This document shows, piece by piece, positions 38,318 to 46,961 of a stretch of DNA of 64,000 nt. Position 1 is the first letter of the stretch, and every line of letters begins with the position of its first letter. Under the pieces are notes generated by a model. That model was not told the origin of the DNA. It worked only from the letters and a program-made list of their open reading frames with translations, and searched no databases. A program made the position numbers and the translations under genes. This stretch comes from Gammaproteobacteria bacterium (GTDB lineage Bacteria; Pseudomonadota; Gammaproteobacteria; Pseudomonadales; Halieaceae), in the NCBI GenBank assembly GCA_024742415.1, contig JANSYN010000008.1, positions 62,001 to 126,000 of the forward strand, read 5' to 3'.

Positions 38318-39775
38318 ATGAAGAAAATACTTCCCGTGGCAGTCCTCGCTGCAATGGCCGGTGTTAACGGGGCGCAAGCCGTTTACGTTGACTCGGACGG
38401 GCTGGGTCAGGTGCTGTTGTATCCTTACTACACGACTACTGAAGGTCAGGACACATACATCAACCTGGTTAATACCACCGATCGGTACAAGGCGGTCAAG
38501 GTTCGTATTCTTGAGTCTATGAACAGCCGTGAAGTACTCGACTTTAACCTCTACCTGTCACCGTGGGATCACTGGTCAGCAGTTATCACAGCTGACACTG
38601 ACGGCCCCGGCGCGACAATCACTTCAGCAGATACAAGCTGTACGGTTCCAAACCAGATCTCTGATGGTGTCACAGTTCCTTTCCGTAACTTCGAATACGA
38701 CGATGATTCAGTGAATGGTCTCGAGCGTACCAAGGAAGGTTACGTTGAAGTGATCGAGATGGCGACTATCGTCCCTGGAGCTGAGAACTGGCCTGCTGAT
38801 ATCAAGCACGTTGCAGGTACGCCTCCTGGCTGTGGAGATCTGCAGGATTCCTGGATCGCCGGTGGCGTATGGTCTACCGACCCTAACGACGGCACCAGTG
38901 CTCCCTCAGGCGGTCTCTATGGCTACGGCGTTCTGATTAACGTTGACGAAGGCACAAACGCAACTTACGACGCAATTGCCCTCGGCGACTTCTTTGACGA
39001 TATCGCTGGTGTTCTGCACACTGAGCCAGGCAGCCTTGATCCTTCGCTGAACAACTCAAGTGCCAGCTACGCCGTGATCAACGGTAGTGAAGTGATTCTC
39101 GGTCAGGCCGACGACGGTCTGGACGCTGTTAGCGCAATCATGATGCACGACACTCTGTCGAACGACTTTGTTATGGAGCCCACAATTGCTGCTGGCACCG
39201 ACTGGGTTGTAACTTTCCCAACCAAGCGTGACTATGTTGCGGTTGACCCTGCGATTGCACCGTTCACTGATCCCTGGGATCCCACAACTTCTAACTCATG
39301 CGAAGAGTTCACTATCCGCTACTGGGATCGTGAAGAAGGCGAGCCTACAGATCCTCCCGGTTCAATTGACTTCTCTCCGAAGCCTGATCCGGACGATCCC
39401 GATGTGCTGGCTCTCTGTGCGGAAGCTAACGTGGTGAGCTTCGCTGGTTCCGCTGGCGATGTTGATCTCGGAAGCAGTGTTCTGGCCGCTGACCCAGGCC
39501 GTAATGGCTTGACGTTCACTCTGGAAGACGGCTTCGCGAATGGCTGGGCCCGTATGGACTTCACCCTGATCAACAATGCTACTGACCCGCGTCCTGTATT
39601 GGAAGCTGGTGATAATAGCTTCGAAGGTTTGCCTGCAGTTGGTTTCGCAGTTCAGAAGTACGTTAACTCTACTCTTGAAGTAGACGGCGTAACTGTACTG
39701 TCTAACTACGCTGGCGCGGTGACTCATAAGTCTTCACGCTCTGCATCAAGCTCAAGCAGTGCTAGCATGCCTTAA
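38318..39775 (+). CDS. Exported protein of unknown function, Ser-rich C-terminus
   Basis: A 485-residue protein not assigned to a known family. It has a Sec signal peptide (MKKILPVAVLAAMAGVNGAQA, cleaved near residue 21), then a beta-rich secreted domain beginning VYVDSDGLGQVLLYPYYTTT, with four cysteines that could form two disulfides. The C-terminus is a short Ser-rich tail (SSRSASSSSSAS). Codon choice appears biased toward abundant-tRNA codons, and the gene has an AGGAG site and a strong terminator, suggesting high expression. It lies between the T2SS halves and next to a second exported protein, so it is a candidate secretion substrate; nothing in the sequence proves that. Confidence 0.75.
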   Translation: MKKILPVAVLAAMAGVNGAQAVYVDSDGLGQVLLYPYYTTTEGQDTYINLVNTTDRYKAVKVRILESMNSREVLDFNLYLSPWDHWSAVITADTDGPGATITSADTSCTVPNQISDGVTVPFRNFEYDDDSVNGLERTKEGYVEVIEMATIVPGAENWPADIKHVAGTPPGCGDLQDSWIAGGVWSTDPNDGTSAPSGGLYGYGVLINVDEGTNATYDAIALGDFFDDIAGVLHTEPGSLDPSLNNSSASYAVINGSEVILGQADDGLDAVSAIMMHDTLSNDFVMEPTIAAGTDWVVTFPTKRDYVAVDPAIAPFTDPWDPTTSNSCEEFTIRYWDREEGEPTDPPGSIDFSPKPDPDDPDVLALCAEANVVSFAGSAGDVDLGSSVLAADPGRNGLTFTLEDGFANGWARMDFTLINNATDPRPVLEAGDNSFEGLPAVGFAVQKYVNSTLEVDGVTVLSNYAGAVTHKSSRSASSSSSASMP

Positions 39776-39811
39776 TGCAGGCTGAGCTTTAAGCTCATCT
39801 GTTCAGGTAAG

Positions 39812-39842
39812 AAAAAACGCGGCGAAAGCCGCGTTTTTTTTT
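39812..39842 (+). terminator. Rho-independent terminator after the exported-protein gene
   Basis: A GC-rich stem GCCGCG/CGCGGC with a GAAA tetraloop and a following run of nine T, 37 bases after the stop codon. It is one of the strongest terminators in the window. Confidence 0.9.
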
Positions 39843-39995
39843 GCCAGTCACCGTGGCAACCTAGTTACTGAATAGAGAGTCCGCAGCCAGGTTTTTATAA
39901 TTATAAGGAACGACTGTAACTGGGAACCCTGTCACAGTTTTAAGGTCGAACGGGTTGGAAGACACCTCAAAATTATGAAAGTGACATATTACCAA

Positions 39996-40024
39996 TAGCA
40001 AAAGATTTCACTGCACCATATAAT
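39996..40024 (+). promoter_or_regulatory. Predicted promoter of the DPT-repeat protein
   Basis: A TATAAT box at 40019-40024 with a weak -35 element, TAGCAA at 39996-40001, and a 17-bp spacer, about 55 bases upstream of the start codon at 40078. The -35 matches only three of six consensus bases, so the call is tentative. Confidence 0.4.
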
Positions 40025-40077
40025 TTGGTTATATCTTCCAAGACCAAGCAGTTCTTATAAATTAGGAGTAAGCAACA

Positions 40078-40818
40078 ATGTTGAAGAAGCTTTTTGTGCC
40101 AGCCGTTGCCGCATTGGCCCTCGCCCCTTCTACCGTGCTCGCCGATATTATTCTCAATGGTGATCCAGTGAGTGAGTACACTGTGACCAGCGTGGGTAGT
40201 GACATCATCATCACTGCGGTGTTTCAGGACCCTACTGATCCGACGGACCCTACCGATCCTACCGATCCTACCGACCCGACTGATCCTACGGATCCTACAG
40301 ACCCAACCGACCCAACAGATCCTACTGATCCGACCGACCCAACTGATCCTACAGACCCGACAGACCCAACAGACCCAACCGATGCTTGTGGTGAATTGCC
40401 CTCGAACGTTACGGTCACTGGTCCAGTGGATTGGGCGAACCCTCCAGGACAAACACGTATCGGTCTGAACAGGAACCAGATCAAGGCAACGCCTTTCACT
40501 ACAACAGATAGTTCAGACTACGGCGGCCAGATATCAATCGCCGCCACTACGGGAACGTCAGGCATCCAGCGACGTGTTTGGCTGTCTGAGTGTCCTGGTG
40601 GTGAGCCAATCCCGTTCAACCCGTTCGTCTCACAGAGCGAACCGTGTGAGGACTTTGGCACCAGCTCTACCGTCGTGCGATGGTTCCAGGGGCCGCCAAC
40701 GTCTGGCTACTGTAAGTTGAGGAAGAACTACAATTACTACTTGAACATCAAGAACACCAACTGTTCATCAGGTAATTGTGATGTGTTCAGGAACCTCTAC
40801 AACAATGGGGAATCCTGA
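40078..40818 (+). CDS. Exported protein with 17 Asp-Pro-Thr repeats, unknown function
   Basis: A 246-residue protein, not recognised. A signal peptide (MLKKLFVPAVAALALAPSTV, cleaved near 22) is followed by a short linker, then 17 perfect DPT triplets (residues 51-101), then a C-terminal domain of about 145 residues with six cysteines (C-GELP, ECPGG, EPCED, YCKL, NCSSGNC), enough for three disulfides. The DPT stretch would be an extended acidic spacer, and each repeat offers a Thr that could be O-glycosylated; both are inferences. The repeat codons vary (gat/gac, cct/ccg/cca, act/acc/aca/acg), so it is not a recent simple expansion. An AGGAG-like site precedes the ATG. Probable surface or secreted protein. 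Confidence 0.75.
   Translation: MLKKLFVPAVAALALAPSTVLADIILNGDPVSEYTVTSVGSDIIITAVFQDPTDPTDPTDPTDPTDPTDPTDPTDPTDPTDPTDPTDPTDPTDPTDPTDPTDACGELPSNVTVTGPVDWANPPGQTRIGLNRNQIKATPFTTTDSSDYGGQISIAATTGTSGIQRRVWLSECPGGEPIPFNPFVSQSEPCEDFGTSSTVVRWFQGPPTSGYCKLRKNYNYYLNIKNTNCSSGNCDVFRNLYNNGES
40228..40380 (+). repeat. 17-copy 9-bp repeat encoding Asp-Pro-Thr
   Basis: Seventeen consecutive 9-bp units each encode Asp-Pro-Thr without any substitution at protein level, while third codon positions vary among the copies. The pattern shows selection on the peptide rather than on the DNA. The tract ends with Asp before a Cys-containing domain. Confidence 0.95.
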
Positions 40819-40852
40819 GTCCGGTTCAGTCTACTTCTAGACTAAGCCTATG

Positions 40853-40858
40853 TATAAT
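40853..40858 (+). promoter_or_regulatory. -10 element (TATAAT) overlapping the terminator
   Basis: A perfect TATAAT lies seven bases before the terminator stem at 40860. A start of transcription about seven bases downstream (near 40865) would fall within the hairpin's 5' arm, so an RNA begun here would lack most of that arm and could not form the terminator, while the upstream transcript would. The -35 match (TCTACT near 40830) is weak. It could drive the downstream parvulin gene. Confidence 0.4.
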
Positions 40859-40859
40859 G

Positions 40860-40889
40860 GCGCCAAACTTCGGTTTGGCGCTTTTTTTT
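40860..40889 (+). terminator. Rho-independent terminator after the DPT-repeat gene
   Basis: The stem GCGCCAAAC/GTTTGGCGC with loop TTCG is followed by eight T. It ends 11 bases before the start codon of the parvulin gene, whose GGGGTGA site directly follows the T-run, so the next gene must use its own promoter or readthrough. Confidence 0.92.
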
Positions 40890-40900
40890 GGGGTGAATAA

Positions 40901-41806
40901 ATGCAACATAAACTGAAACCGCTACTGTTGGGTTGTGCAATATGGGCCTTGAGCTCCGCAGGTGTCGCGCAACAAAATACGTCCGACCGATTGGTTCTGG
41001 ATTCGCCCAGGGCCACTGTCAGCGTGGAGGACATAGAACGGTATATGCAGGAAAACCTGCCTAAAGACGAAAATCAGCGCGCGTCAGTGCTCAACCGTCC
41101 TGATGTTTTTAAGGAGATGGCCGAGTCGCTGTACGTCGTTCGCGCGCTCGCCGCCGAGGCGGAGTCTGTACCTGGGTTTGATGAGAAGCAGGCCCGATGG
41201 GCGGCCAATATGGCCTATCAGCGGAAGCTGGTTCACGATTACAAACGCATCTACATCGCGGGATTATTCAAGGATGTGAATTGGGATGTCGCCGCCCTCG
41301 AGCACTATAACGCGTCTCCAGAGAAGTACATGCAGCAAGAAACCGTATCGGCATCACATATACTGATAAGGGTCAAGGACAGAACAGATGAGGAAGCCAG
41401 GAAACTCATCGAGGGACTGTACACACAGATAGCAAACGGAAGTGACTTTGCAGAATTGGCAAAGGAGTTTTCGGAAGATGGAACCGCCTCCAGAGGGGGA
41501 ACCTTAGGTTACTTCCAACGCGGAAAAATGACACCAGAGTTTGAAAAAGTCGCCTTTGAACTTGAGAAGGCTGGCGAGGTTAGCAGGCCGGTCAAAACTC
41601 CCTTTGGCTACCATCTGATTAAGTTGGACGATAAAAAGCCTGAGCAGCGTATACCTTTCAGTGAAGTGAAGCCGCGAATCATAAAGAGCTTGAGGGCTGC
41701 CAAGGGCGACCAGGCATGGCAGGACAAAGTTATTCGTTTACGATCTGCACAAGACGTTAAGCTTGATGAGAAAGTGTTGAAGCGACTCGAGACGACACTT
41801 AAGTAA
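40901..41806 (+). CDS. Periplasmic peptidyl-prolyl isomerase, parvulin type
   Basis: A 301-residue exported parvulin. It begins with a signal peptide (MQHKLKPLLLGCAIWALSSA) and has a helical N-terminal chaperone-like part (about 30-145) and one parvulin domain (about 150-245) with SASHILIRV, GGTLGYFQRGKM and VKTPFGYHLIKL. SurA and PpiD-type enzymes assist folding of secreted or outer-membrane proteins. It directly follows the gene for the Pro-rich DPT-repeat protein, so it may help that protein or the neighbouring exported protein fold. The start ATG at 40901 lies just past a terminator. Confidence 0.86.
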   Translation: MQHKLKPLLLGCAIWALSSAGVAQQNTSDRLVLDSPRATVSVEDIERYMQENLPKDENQRASVLNRPDVFKEMAESLYVVRALAAEAESVPGFDEKQARWAANMAYQRKLVHDYKRIYIAGLFKDVNWDVAALEHYNASPEKYMQQETVSASHILIRVKDRTDEEARKLIEGLYTQIANGSDFAELAKEFSEDGTASRGGTLGYFQRGKMTPEFEKVAFELEKAGEVSRPVKTPFGYHLIKLDDKKPEQRIPFSEVKPRIIKSLRAAKGDQAWQDKVIRLRSAQDVKLDEKVLKRLETTLK

Positions 41807-41893
41807 GTTCAGGTCTGCCCGGAAACTGCCAGGTTCGGAAAAGGCCAGCAGGAGTCGACCTACCATGATGCTGCTTGCTACTGGACTCTCCAC

Positions 41894-43321
41894 ATGAACC
41901 TGTCGCTCGATAAAGCGACGCGCAGGCCGTCTTTGGTCATTGTGCGTGAACAAGATGCCGTGCCCCATTGCGATAACGTCAGCGCAGGCGCGGCATACCT
42001 TGTTGTCTATCGCTTTGTGGAGACATGGCCCAATGACGGCTTTGCATCCTGGGTGATAGAAGAGTCAGTGCAGACCCTGCTCGTGGACGTAACAAGCGAT
42101 TGCCGCGAGCTGTCAGGTTCTTTCAAACACCAGGCGCTAAATCGCATCGTAGCGCAGGCCCTGATACGTCAGCAGGCAGACTGTCTGGTCGTAGAGGGTC
42201 TCTGGGGTTGTACACAGGATCTGCCCAGAGTCGCTGATTTACTGGGTATCCCAGTTATTGCCGTTATCGGCCCCGAACAGCCTAACAGGCAAGACGGCCT
42301 GCCAACTCGGGCAGAACGTAGTCTTGTGGAGTCTTTCAGGCGTTGTTCCGCCGTTTTGCTTCCCGAGGGCGTAAGTGCCGCAAGGGAGGCTTTAAAGGAC
42401 TTGCCCGGTGGTGTTGTCGCCGGATACGGAGCGCTACCCCAAAAGCTCAATGAGATAGCTTCCCTAGCTAAGGGTGCGCGCGCCTTCAGTTACAGTATCT
42501 ATGAGTTCCTGCAACGTGACCCTGCGTTGCTTGCAGCTATGCAGGCGCCTGATGTGCGACATTTCGTTGACTGCAGGCAGATTCTGGACGTTGCTTGTGG
42601 TGCGGGAATATTTTTGGACTGCCTTCGCGCAAGCAACCTGCAGGCAGTAGGTGTAGAACGAGACCCGCTGATCGCAGAATACGCCAGGGGAATGGGTTTG
42701 ACGGTGGTTGAACAGGATGCGATTGAGTTTCTGGCGACGACGCAGGAGACCTATGATGGCGTTTACTGCTCGCATTTTGTAGAGCATCTCCCCATGGACG
42801 TGTTGCAGGACTTCATCACCGCCCTACACGGGGTGATAGAGGTCAATGGCATCCTGGTGCTCTCGTTTCCGGATCCCGAATCGATACGTTCGCAGTTGCT
42901 TGGATTCTGGCGAGACCCGGAGCATGTGCGCTTTTATCATCCCGAACTGATTACCTCTCTTGCTATTGCGGCGGGATTTGAAGTGGAGTGGAGTAGCTAC
43001 CATGACCAGCCGCATGCGATAGCACCATTTAGTATTGAACCCGAGCCATTGCCGGATGTAGCAGATATGCCGTTGCCAAATATTGACCCCGAACAATTGT
43101 CTTTCAGAGACCGTTTGCTCATCGCCCTGGGTATACAGCCTGTCAGCAGACAGCAGCTCGCAGAGTCGGCCTTGTTGCAGTGGTCCCAGGAGGTAAGGCG
43201 CACGGTTCGCCAGCACCAGTCGTATCTCGAGCAACTGGCACAGCGAACAGAATCACTTTGGGCCGTGAATCGTACCTGGGCATGGAATGATAATGTTACG
43301 CTGCGGCTGCGACGACGTTGA
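41894..43321 (+). CDS. Two-domain protein with C-terminal SAM methyltransferase
   Basis: A 475-residue protein. The N-terminal half (about 1-200) resembles an N-terminal glycosyltransferase-B half (VVEGLWGCTQDLPRVADLLGIP), without the nucleotide-binding half. From about 215 it is a class I methyltransferase: SAM motif ILDVACGAGIF near residue 230, then VEQDAIEF and YDGVYCSHFVEHL. The C-terminus ends in a basic Trp-containing stretch (WAWNDNVTLRLRRR). Likely role: methylating a sugar or peptide group of the exported glycan. The acceptor is not known. It begins the glycan-gene group between the two T2SS halves. Confidence 0.72.
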   Translation: MNLSLDKATRRPSLVIVREQDAVPHCDNVSAGAAYLVVYRFVETWPNDGFASWVIEESVQTLLVDVTSDCRELSGSFKHQALNRIVAQALIRQQADCLVVEGLWGCTQDLPRVADLLGIPVIAVIGPEQPNRQDGLPTRAERSLVESFRRCSAVLLPEGVSAAREALKDLPGGVVAGYGALPQKLNEIASLAKGARAFSYSIYEFLQRDPALLAAMQAPDVRHFVDCRQILDVACGAGIFLDCLRASNLQAVGVERDPLIAEYARGMGLTVVEQDAIEFLATTQETYDGVYCSHFVEHLPMDVLQDFITALHGVIEVNGILVLSFPDPESIRSQLLGFWRDPEHVRFYHPELITSLAIAAGFEVEWSSYHDQPHAIAPFSIEPEPLPDVADMPLPNIDPEQLSFRDRLLIALGIQPVSRQQLAESALLQWSQEVRRTVRQHQSYLEQLAQRTESLWAVNRTWAWNDNVTLRLRRR

Positions 43322-43373
43322 TCACCTGTAGGCGACCTTTCTGGACCCCGAACTTTCGTTATTAGAGACAAGA

Positions 43374-44588
43374 ATGACACTGAACCGACACGTCTACACC
43401 AGCATTACTTCGAACTACCTGCCCAAGGCGCGTGTGCTGGCCGAATCAGTGAAGCGGGCCGACCCCAATACGATGTTCCACCTGGTTTTATCAGACAGCT
43501 TGCCTGTTGGCTGGGAGGCGACGTCAGAGCCATTTGACTCAGTCATTTATGCGCACGATCTGGTCACGGAGCGTTTTCATAGCTGGGCATTCGGCCACTC
43601 TGTGGTAGAGATGTGTACGGCGGTCAAAGGGGTCGCCCTTGAGTACATTTTTAGCGAGCACTCGGCCGACCAGGTATTTTACTTTGATCCTGACATGGTC
43701 GTGTTCTCGCGTCTTGATGATCTCAGTGAACAGCTTGCTATGTGTAGCATCGTACTGACGCCTCACTTGACGGACCCAGACCCTACTGACATGGGCATTC
43801 AAGATAACGAACTTGCAAGCCTGATACACGGGGTCTTCAACCTTGGTTTTCTTGGAGTGCGTAATGTGCCCGAAGGCAGGCGCTTCTCGCGGTGGTGGGC
43901 GAGCCGCTTGCTTGACTACTGCCACGACGATATTCCCCGCGGCTTATTCACTGATCAGAAGTGGGTTAATCTTGCGCCCTGTTTTTTTGACGACGTAGGC
44001 GTTCTGAGGTCGCCGGCATTTAATGTTGCCACCTGGAACCTGGCCACCCGTAAAGCCACGGGTAGTCTTGAGGATGGTATCTGCATTAATGGCGAGCCGT
44101 TAGGCTTCTATCACTTCTCGGGTTTTGACAGTGGTGATCAAATCACCATGTTGGAGCGCTACGGTAAAGATAGCCCCGTGCTCTATGCACTGCGGCAGTG
44201 GTACATTGCAGAGTGTGAACGCCATGGCCAATCCGCACTTGGTAAACTTCCGTCGCGTTATGCTGCTTTTGACAATGGCGAGACCATTAAAAATGAGCAG
44301 CGTATTTTGTATCGCCAACGCATAGATCTGCAACGTGCTTTCCCCAATCCGTATCAGGCGCAGGGCACAGGATCCTACAAGGCATGGTATGACGCTCATC
44401 CCGAAGAGCACCCTGCCAGCGGCTCCGTGGCCGTCCAGCCGGGAGTCCCTATGGCGGCTGTACTCGAAGATCTGGCAAGATATTTCAATAGCCAGTTAGT
44501 AACTGGTGTCGCCAGAACGAGAGTCAAAAGAGCGGTGCTCCGACTCTGGATCAAGTTTCTGATGCTGGCTGCGGCCGTTGCCAGGTGA
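43374..44588 (+). CDS. GT-A-type glycosyltransferase (paralogue 1)
   Basis: A 404-residue protein with a DxD-type metal motif FYFDPDMVVF (Asp105, Asp107). It resembles GT8-like or related enzymes that transfer hexoses using UDP-sugars, but its family number is not certain. It is a close paralogue of the gene at 46962: both share TSITSNY, PKARVLA, VVE(M/L)CTAVKG, GLFTDQKW and FYHFSG. No signal peptide was seen. Translation is followed directly by a GT4 gene with a strong GGGGGAGG site. Likely works in the same glycan pathway as its neighbours. Confidence 0.78.
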   Translation: MTLNRHVYTSITSNYLPKARVLAESVKRADPNTMFHLVLSDSLPVGWEATSEPFDSVIYAHDLVTERFHSWAFGHSVVEMCTAVKGVALEYIFSEHSADQVFYFDPDMVVFSRLDDLSEQLAMCSIVLTPHLTDPDPTDMGIQDNELASLIHGVFNLGFLGVRNVPEGRRFSRWWASRLLDYCHDDIPRGLFTDQKWVNLAPCFFDDVGVLRSPAFNVATWNLATRKATGSLEDGICINGEPLGFYHFSGFDSGDQITMLERYGKDSPVLYALRQWYIAECERHGQSALGKLPSRYAAFDNGETIKNEQRILYRQRIDLQRAFPNPYQAQGTGSYKAWYDAHPEEHPASGSVAVQPGVPMAAVLEDLARYFNSQLVTGVARTRVKRAVLRLWIKFLMLAAAVAR

Positions 44589-44628
44589 GCATTCGATTGC
44601 CGCGCGATCCGCTCAGGGGGAGGCCCCA

Positions 44629-46860
44629 GTGATTGCAGACAGGCGCCTGGCGAGCGAGTGGAGGGTCGTGCTTGTAGTGCCGGCGCATAATGCCTTGCCA
44701 TCGACCGCGCAGCTCGATGCGCTTATCGGCACCACGCTTACCCGTCATATTTCCATTGTGCTCCCTGACACCGGGCAAGCCCATGATTGGGCGCAGGGGC
44801 TTGTTTCTGATGTTGAACTGGATGTTCAGTGTGTGCTTCCAGCAGAAATTCATGATGGCGGTTTATGGTCACAGGTCCTGCGCTGTCAAACATTTAGTGA
44901 TGAGCTTCTGATCTATGTGCTTGCTGGCAGCCGCGTGCCGATTCATTGGGATGCCAGGTTAGTGGCGGCGCATCAGCGCAGTGGCAAGCAAGCGGTGGTA
45001 TCGCCGATGGGTGTCAGGCACCCGTTCCTAAGTGCCTTTACTACTGCGTCACATACACCGGGCCTTACAGCTGACGCAGTTGACCAATGGTTGAATGATT
45101 ACTCCGATGGTCGCGAGCTGCCAGTGCCTGTGGTTTCGCCTAGTTGCTTTCTCATATCAACTGCCCTGGCCGAATTGTTGTATGTAGACAGTGACGAGCT
45201 GCTAGCGGCGGCTGTTCGTGCTGTAGGCGGCGAGACGGTGATGTCGACACAGCTTTATGTTGATGATTCGCGAGCGGTTCCGCAGGTTGTTGTCGAGCAA
45301 ACGCCCGTGGCCTATCGCGAGGCGTTTCAGGAACAGTCCATGTTGGGCGGCCTGCGACATGCGCTCACGGAGTTATCATCACGCGGCGAAATACCGGGGC
45401 AGCTTCGAGGCTGCCTGCCCGTGCAGTTACATGTTGGTCACAGCTGGGGGGGTGGGCTTGCCCGGTGGATGGAAGACTACACCGTCGCCGATAATGCTCA
45501 CCATCACCTGATACTTCGATCAATCGGCGATCTTGGCGGCTTTGGCCGATCGATAGGATTGTACGCTGGCGCGCAAAGCCCAAACCCCATACGCGTGTGG
45601 AAGTTCAGTGAGCCTGTGCTCTCCATTCATGGTGGTAATCTGGAATACCGGGCGATTCTTGGCGATATCATTGCGCAATACCGTGTAGAGTCGATAGTTG
45701 TTTCCTCCCTGATTGGCCATTCACTGGACTTGCTGCGCACCGGGCTACCCACGACACTTGTGCTGCATGAGTTTTTCCCTTTTTGCCCTGCTCTGTATGC
45801 GACCTTTGATTCGCCGTGTCGCTCCTGTGATGCAGAGCGACTGACACAATGCATGCAGCACAATCCGAAAAACGAATTCTTCAAACACGAACCGGTTGCG
45901 CACTGGCTGAACATACGTGAGGCGTTCTTGAACTTGCTTTTGGAGCGAAAGCCAACACTGGTGGCGCCAAACCAGTCAGTGGTCGATCGTTACACCGAGT
46001 TGGAACCTCGCCTCAAGAGCCTTCCATTGCACGTGGTGCCGCATGGGCTCGACCCAGTCCTGTCACGGGCATTGTCTGCGGTGAGATCCGGCAGGGTAGA
46101 TCGCGTTCGTGATCGATTGCAACTGGTGATGTTGGGCCGGTTGACCCGGGAAAAGGGCGGTGAGTTGCTGCTGTCCATGTTGCCGGCGCTGCGCGATATT
46201 GCAGATATCTATTTGCTGGGCACAGGTGAAAGTGGCGGCGCGTTTGAGGGTGTGCCCGGTGTCGAGGTCGTGCGGTCGTACAGCCGCGAAGAACTGCCAG
46301 GCCTGCTAGCGCGAGTCCAGCCAGATGTCGGCCTGCTCCTATCAACCGTGCCGGAAACGTTCAGCTACACGCTCAGCGAGCTTTGGGCCGCCGGCATCCC
46401 GGTGGTGGCGACCCGACTCGGTGCGTTTGAGGAGCGCGTAGAAGAGGGCGTGACAGGGTGGTTGGCAGACCCTGTCGCCGAACAGTTGCTCGCCCGCTTG
46501 CAGCAGTTGCAAGTCGACAGGTCAGTGCTGCGACGCGCTTCACAGGCCCTGCAGCAAGTGTTGCCTGCCTCTGCCGCAGACATGGTTGAGAGCTACCACC
46601 AAATTTTGCCGCAAAGCGAAGGTATTCCATTGCAACGCTACTATCGTCCCCGAGCCAGCTACATGAACCCCTATGCAATGGACTCCGCTGCGACCGCCCC
46701 GCAATTGATAGTAGACCCGCAAATGAGTTACCGCATGGCACTTGCGGATTTTCTTCAATACTCTGCAACCAAAGTGGGTAACTCCCCCAAAGTTAATCGC
46801 TCTCTGGGCGACTATTGCGCACGCGTGCTGCGCTATGTCGCCCGCGCAATGAGAGCATAA
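44629..46860 (+). CDS. Large GT4-type glycosyltransferase
   Basis: A 743-residue protein. The N-terminal ~330 residues resemble a GT2-like, partly degenerate domain, and residues about 330-680 a GT-B glycosyltransferase (GT4): VVMLGRLTREKGGELL near 497 and the retaining-enzyme pattern PETFSYTLSELWAAGIPVVA near 574, which holds the E-x7-E catalytic pair. I chose the GTG at 44629, preceded by GGGGGAGG at ideal spacing, instead of the TTG at 44578. It lies between two paralogous GT-A genes, suggesting a small assembly line. The sugar and acceptor are unknown. Confidence 0.75.
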   Translation: MIADRRLASEWRVVLVVPAHNALPSTAQLDALIGTTLTRHISIVLPDTGQAHDWAQGLVSDVELDVQCVLPAEIHDGGLWSQVLRCQTFSDELLIYVLAGSRVPIHWDARLVAAHQRSGKQAVVSPMGVRHPFLSAFTTASHTPGLTADAVDQWLNDYSDGRELPVPVVSPSCFLISTALAELLYVDSDELLAAAVRAVGGETVMSTQLYVDDSRAVPQVVVEQTPVAYREAFQEQSMLGGLRHALTELSSRGEIPGQLRGCLPVQLHVGHSWGGGLARWMEDYTVADNAHHHLILRSIGDLGGFGRSIGLYAGAQSPNPIRVWKFSEPVLSIHGGNLEYRAILGDIIAQYRVESIVVSSLIGHSLDLLRTGLPTTLVLHEFFPFCPALYATFDSPCRSCDAERLTQCMQHNPKNEFFKHEPVAHWLNIREAFLNLLLERKPTLVAPNQSVVDRYTELEPRLKSLPLHVVPHGLDPVLSRALSAVRSGRVDRVRDRLQLVMLGRLTREKGGELLLSMLPALRDIADIYLLGTGESGGAFEGVPGVEVVRSYSREELPGLLARVQPDVGLLLSTVPETFSYTLSELWAAGIPVVATRLGAFEERVEEGVTGWLADPVAEQLLARLQQLQVDRSVLRRASQALQQVLPASAADMVESYHQILPQSEGIPLQRYYRPRASYMNPYAMDSAATAPQLIVDPQMSYRMALADFLQYSATKVGNSPKVNRSLGDYCARVLRYVARAMRA

Positions 46861-46961
46861 TCGATGATCACCGATGATGCGTTACTGCAGGTTGGGCCCG
46901 TAGAGGAAATAGCCCACGGCTTTTGGTATTCTTCAGCGCCGCTTTTCGGCTTGAGTCCAGT

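Noticed and set aside
40228-40380. CRISPR-like or microsatellite array
   Set aside because: The 9-bp units are contiguous with no spacers and keep an amino-acid pattern rather than identical DNA.
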